Assembly (NCBI GenBank): GCA_030704615.1 | Contig: CM060731.1 | Coordinates: forward strand, 88,204,756 to 88,268,755 | Direction: 5' to 3' | DNA from: Takakia lepidozioides | Lineage: Eukaryota; Streptophyta; Takakiopsida; Takakiales; Takakiaceae | DNA length: 64,000 bases | Shown: positions 60,620 to 64,000 of the stretch, in pieces | Position numbering within the stretch: the stretch's first letter is position 1 | Layout: each line of letters starts with the position of its first letter | Notes under the pieces: model-generated | The model's database searches: none | Told to the model about the DNA's origin: nothing | Seen by the model: the letters and a program-made list of their open reading frames with translations, nothing else | Translations under genes and position numbers: made by a program

Positions 60620-62178
60620 CACACCCCCCCGATCTGTAGTGAAGATCCGGCCGTTGTTGATTTCAAATATGAACACGTGTCGTGCATCCGACACTATGCC
60701 TTTTTGACTTTGAGACGTTAAACACTAAACCACTTACAATCCTCCAGACAACTACATGTAGTGATTCACACAACTGACATGGATCCGTTAACTTTTTTTC
60801 GTTCAAAATTAGGCAAAAGAAACACACTGCAATGATGCCGTGTATGGCTCCGCTTTACATGCATTCTTGGAGAAAATGCGCATGATGTGTGAGAAGTGAA
60901 CACAGTGCTCTGCCAAATGATTCACCAAAAACAAACTCAACTATAGTGGTTCTCCCATCGCAGAGAAGGGTCCATTCGACACCCATCGCACCATGCCAGG
61001 TTGAGGTCCTCACACACACACCTACACACCGAGAATTTGCGAACCCACATCAGCTGGGAGAACATGGAAATTACCCCGTGGATCACATGCAAGCATGAAT
61101 GAGAAATGGGTTTATGTTACATGGGAGATTTTGGTGTACCTGCGCGACATGCAACTCTGTCTACATACTCCATAAGTCACTGTCCCAAGACCCAAGTGGA
61201 CAGGGGAGGCCGGTGAGTCTGTACCACAAATGGTAATCATACAGCAGAGGGTACTGCTGCCCAACGTGCAAAAGCCGCCGACTGCAGGATGCTAGGCATG
61301 CAAACTCAGGCACAACACGCCTCCTCTGCACCCCACTCCGTCCCAACCAGTGCAAAACAACCGTGCATGCATTGACTGCCCTCTGGCTTTCTCTCCAAGC
61401 ATTTGGGGGTCTGCGATCTGCTACACGTAAGTGTCTTTGAATGCGACGATCAAAGGATCCGGTCACTTGCAGTTGTCGTCTCAAGGGCAGCATTGCAAGA
61501 ATCAGAATTAAGTAAGAAAGATGGTGGAAGAAGCTGCAAACAGCAAATGAGTGAAGTGGCAGGGTGATGCTCCATTTTTAACATGCTCCCCTTCCCGCCA
61601 TGGTGATAGACCCACACAAATGGACTCCCTTCCCGCCACGGTGCAATTTCACGGCAACGGAACGGGATTGTCCGCCGAAACGTGATTTGGAGATGGCCTA
61701 AGACAAGTGGCGCAGGTTCTGGCCTTGTAGTCAGGTTGTTCACACTTCAATGCACACATTTCATACACATTCAACCATATGCCCAAGATCACAACGTCGT
61801 CAATCGTGAAAATTGAAATTCCACGTACGTCCTCCGATTCCTCACACACACACGAACTGTAGAGACAGGTCGTTTTCCAGGATGTCGTTGTTTGAGTCGA
61901 TTTTGGTCATTTCTCTCAGTGTCTTGTTGAAAAGATTCTAGTTATGATGGGAAGCATCGTGATGGCTTTTAAATGGTTTGCTGTTGAGTGTAACTTTTCA
62001 TCATGTTGTGGAATCTATGAGTTCACACAAAATGTCAACTGTCTTCTCTGCCAAAGGATGTGCGACTGAACCTTTCAAATTGAGATTGCAGGAGGAGGGA
62101 ATTGACGATAGTGAAATGGGAGTGGCAGAGCCAAATTGAGGAATCTTTGCAAAGGAGAATCCGGCCCCCTGCAACGGC
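60620..62178. other. Intergenic region between divergent CACTA genes, no gene recognised
   Basis: About 1.5 kb with palindromes GTGTGATCACAC (60610) and ACTACATGTAGT (60750) but no supported ORF. As the spacer between a minus-strand TnpA-like gene and a plus-strand TNP2 gene it may hold a shared promoter. No CACTA terminus was found. Confidence 0.35.
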
Positions 62179-64000
62179 GTGCACAAACAGCATTCAAGAT
62201 GCTCCCCAACAAAAATGAGTTCCCCTCGCCTATGCGGAGGACTTCCAATTAATCACCCCTGTAGACAGAACACTCGAGATGACAGGTTGTGGGAAAGAGA
62301 AGTGGCACGTGCCCGAGCCCTTGGGCTTTCAAGGATGCCATGCCCATGTGAACGTTGTTTGGGCACTACAAGTAGATCTGAGGACGGTGTGCGCACACAT
62401 CTCCTTCACCACAAAAGACATGAAGCATTTCGGGTGTGGATTGGAGATGGACCTGCAGACGAAGACAATGAGTAGTGGGCACAATTGGACAATGCACACC
62501 CCCGAGGGAGCCATACAGACAGGCCAAACGAGGACTATGTCATGGGCGCAGGACATGAACCAGGCATGGACGGAGGGGTGGAGATTACTCGAATGTTGCA
62601 GGAAGCATTCCACATCATGGACGATGCTGAAGAGGGGGACGGCGCTGCGACAACTGGGGATGGTGATGACGCAGGAAATGAAGGCATTCATGTGGGGGAA
62701 GGCGTGGAAGGACGTGGAGATGGAGAATTGAATTCTGCACACATGACACTAGAAGAAGCATGTGTGCCACTGTACGAGGGATGCAAATCCACAAAGCTTG
62801 CTGCCACCATGCTGTTGATGAACTTGTGCACAACCCACGGTGTCTCAGACCATTTTGTGGACGAGTTGTTCTCTTTGCTTCGGCTGAACTTGCTTCCACA
62901 ACCAAATGAAATGCCAAAAAACTGTCACATGGCCAACCAAATGATTGGGAAGCTCGGCCTCAACAACGTGAAAATACATGCATGTCCAAAAGGACATGTA
63001 CTTTTCAGAAGAGAGTACAAGGATGCTATGGAGTGCCCCAAATGCGGTGCAACCCGATACCATGATGTGGGCAGGTTACAACAGCCAGCCAAGGTGTTGA
63101 GGCACTTTCCCCTTATCCCCCGTCTATTACGAATGTACAAATGCAAGACCATTAGTGAGCTCATGACTTGGCATTCCAGGAATGCCTCAAACGATGGTTT
63201 GGTAAGGCATGTCCCAGATTCCCTTGCATGGAAGCATATAGATGCAACTTGGCCCGATTTTGCCGAGGACCCACGCAATGTGCGATTGGCTGTATCTACG
63301 GATGGAGTAAACCCATACGGATCAAAGAGTTGCACATGGTCCACATGGCCCGTGCAGTTGGTGGCATACAACCTGCCACCATGGTTGACAACAAAGAAAT
63401 TCTTTGTCATGTTGTCTCTCTTGATTCCAGGCAAGGAGTCCGTGACAAATGCAAACATAGATGTGTATTTGCAACCATTGATTGAAGAGCTACAGGAACT
63501 ATGGATTGGAGTTGAAGCTTATGACATTTTGAAACCAGTAGGGCAACGGAGTTTCACCCTCCGTGCCATACTCATGTGGTCAATCCATGATTTCCCCGCA
63601 TATGGCCTTGTTGCGGGTTGCAAGACGAAGGGCTACAAAGGGTGCCCCATTTGTGGGCCCTATGTGGATTCACGGCACTCAAAGCCACTAGGGAAGACAA
63701 TATACATGGGGCATCGACGTTACCTTGCAAGAAACCACCCCTACCAACGAGCAGGAAGGCACTTCAATGGATGTGTTGAAAAGAGAATGACACCAAATGC
63801 TGTGACACCGGAGGAGACATTGCAATTTGCAAAGGAGAAAGAGGCGTTCATGGAGATTGGAGGGAGAGACGGAAGTAGTGCGGATCCAGCCATGGAGCAC
63901 GGGGTGAAGCGCCGAACAATCCTTTGGGATTTGCCATACTGGAAGGTGCATGAATCCCCCCCCCCCCATTCACTCAGTTTCTTTCACATTGTGCTTCCTG
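62179..64000 (+). pseudogene. CACTA (En/Spm) TNP2 transposase, one nonsense codon, runs off the window end
   Basis: The frame from 62179 has the transposase-associated Cys/His segment (MPCPCERCLGTT, VRTHLLHHKRHEAFRVWIGDG), then TAG at 62473-62475. The same phase then stays open to the last base. After the stop: MANQMIGKLGL, CPKGHVLFRREYKD ... CPKCGATRY, HFPLIPRLLRMYK, TWHSRNASNDG, DPRNVRLAVSTDGVNPYG (first catalytic D), WPVQLVAYNLPPWL, LSLLIPGKES, YLQPLIEELQELW, FTLRAILMWSIHDFPAYGLVAG, GCPICGPY, and LPYWK near the end. These are hallmark TNP2 blocks in the correct order. The later catalytic residues lie outside the window. Only one codon separates it from an intact partial gene. The two genes described on the minus strand are plausible partners. 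Confidence 0.88.
62473..62475 (+). other. In-frame nonsense codon (TAG) in TNP2
   Basis: DEDNE, stop, WAQLDN: the phase is unchanged and both sides are typical TNP2 sequence. An alternative is a short intron here, but no convincing GT-AG pair removes the stop. Confidence 0.7.

Noticed and set aside
1-64000. tRNA or rRNA genes
   Set aside because: I looked for tRNA-like cloverleaf boxes and rRNA core motifs by eye and found none I could support; a dedicated scan was not possible.

Overview
The window looks like transposon-dense nuclear DNA of a green plant (streptophyte). Genes are split by GT-AG introns, and four plant-type mobile element classes are present: MULE-like, CACTA/En-Spm, Ty3/Gypsy with extra ORFs, and LINE. 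A charophyte alga, bryophyte or fern seems likelier than a flowering plant, but that is an impression and was not tested. I see no ordinary single-copy host gene; almost everything is mobile DNA at different stages of decay. One 500-base run of N (33928-34427) marks an assembly gap.

Bases 1-45290 are dominated by one family of large DNA elements, seen in at least three copies: Element 1 at 3316-15169 (+), Element 2 at 18737-34518 (-), and a third set ending at 45291 (+) whose left end is unclear (18181 is a candidate). Each carries, in the same order: a left end (GAGGTTTACTATTTC plus CATGAG-rich DNA), an array of 18-24 bp palindromes built on AAATGCGGCGCCGCATTT, a long multi-exon gene, a second palindrome array, a divergent pair of related genes of unknown function, and a right end with a plant telomere-like box and CATGAGC repeats. 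The long gene is intact only at 37646-42857, where ten exons give an uninterrupted frame of about 1,436 residues. It combines a ParB-like segment with a segment resembling beta-class DNA amino-methyltransferases (motif order IV then I). Copies at 6367-11565 and 30048-33927 are broken, and a fourth, divergent relic lies at 15500-17520.

Inside Element 2 sits a younger 8,042-bp insertion (20393-28434) with related terminal repeats and an 8-bp target duplication; it splits one gene of the pair. It holds a MULE-like transposase with one nonsense codon, then about 5 kb of a second palindrome type, a 1.2-kb quasi-palindrome centred near 24749, and six inverted repeats each centred on an A tract of about 30. 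More pieces of the same transposase lie at 1-1093 (split by a 725-bp solo LTR at 344-1068), 1428-2653 and 34930-35163.

Bases 45319 to about 57440 hold a Ty3/Gypsy retrotransposon on the minus strand: an upstream ORF, gag with zinc knuckles, protease-RT-RNase H-integrase, then about 4.7 kb of extra coding sequence after integrase. From 57534 to the window end there is CACTA-type material: a Ptta/En/Spm-like gene on the minus strand, apparently split by a LINE relic, and a TNP2 transposase on the plus strand running off the end. Many of these genes are open apart from a single nonsense codon explainable by one C-to-T change, which suggests decay by cytosine deamination.
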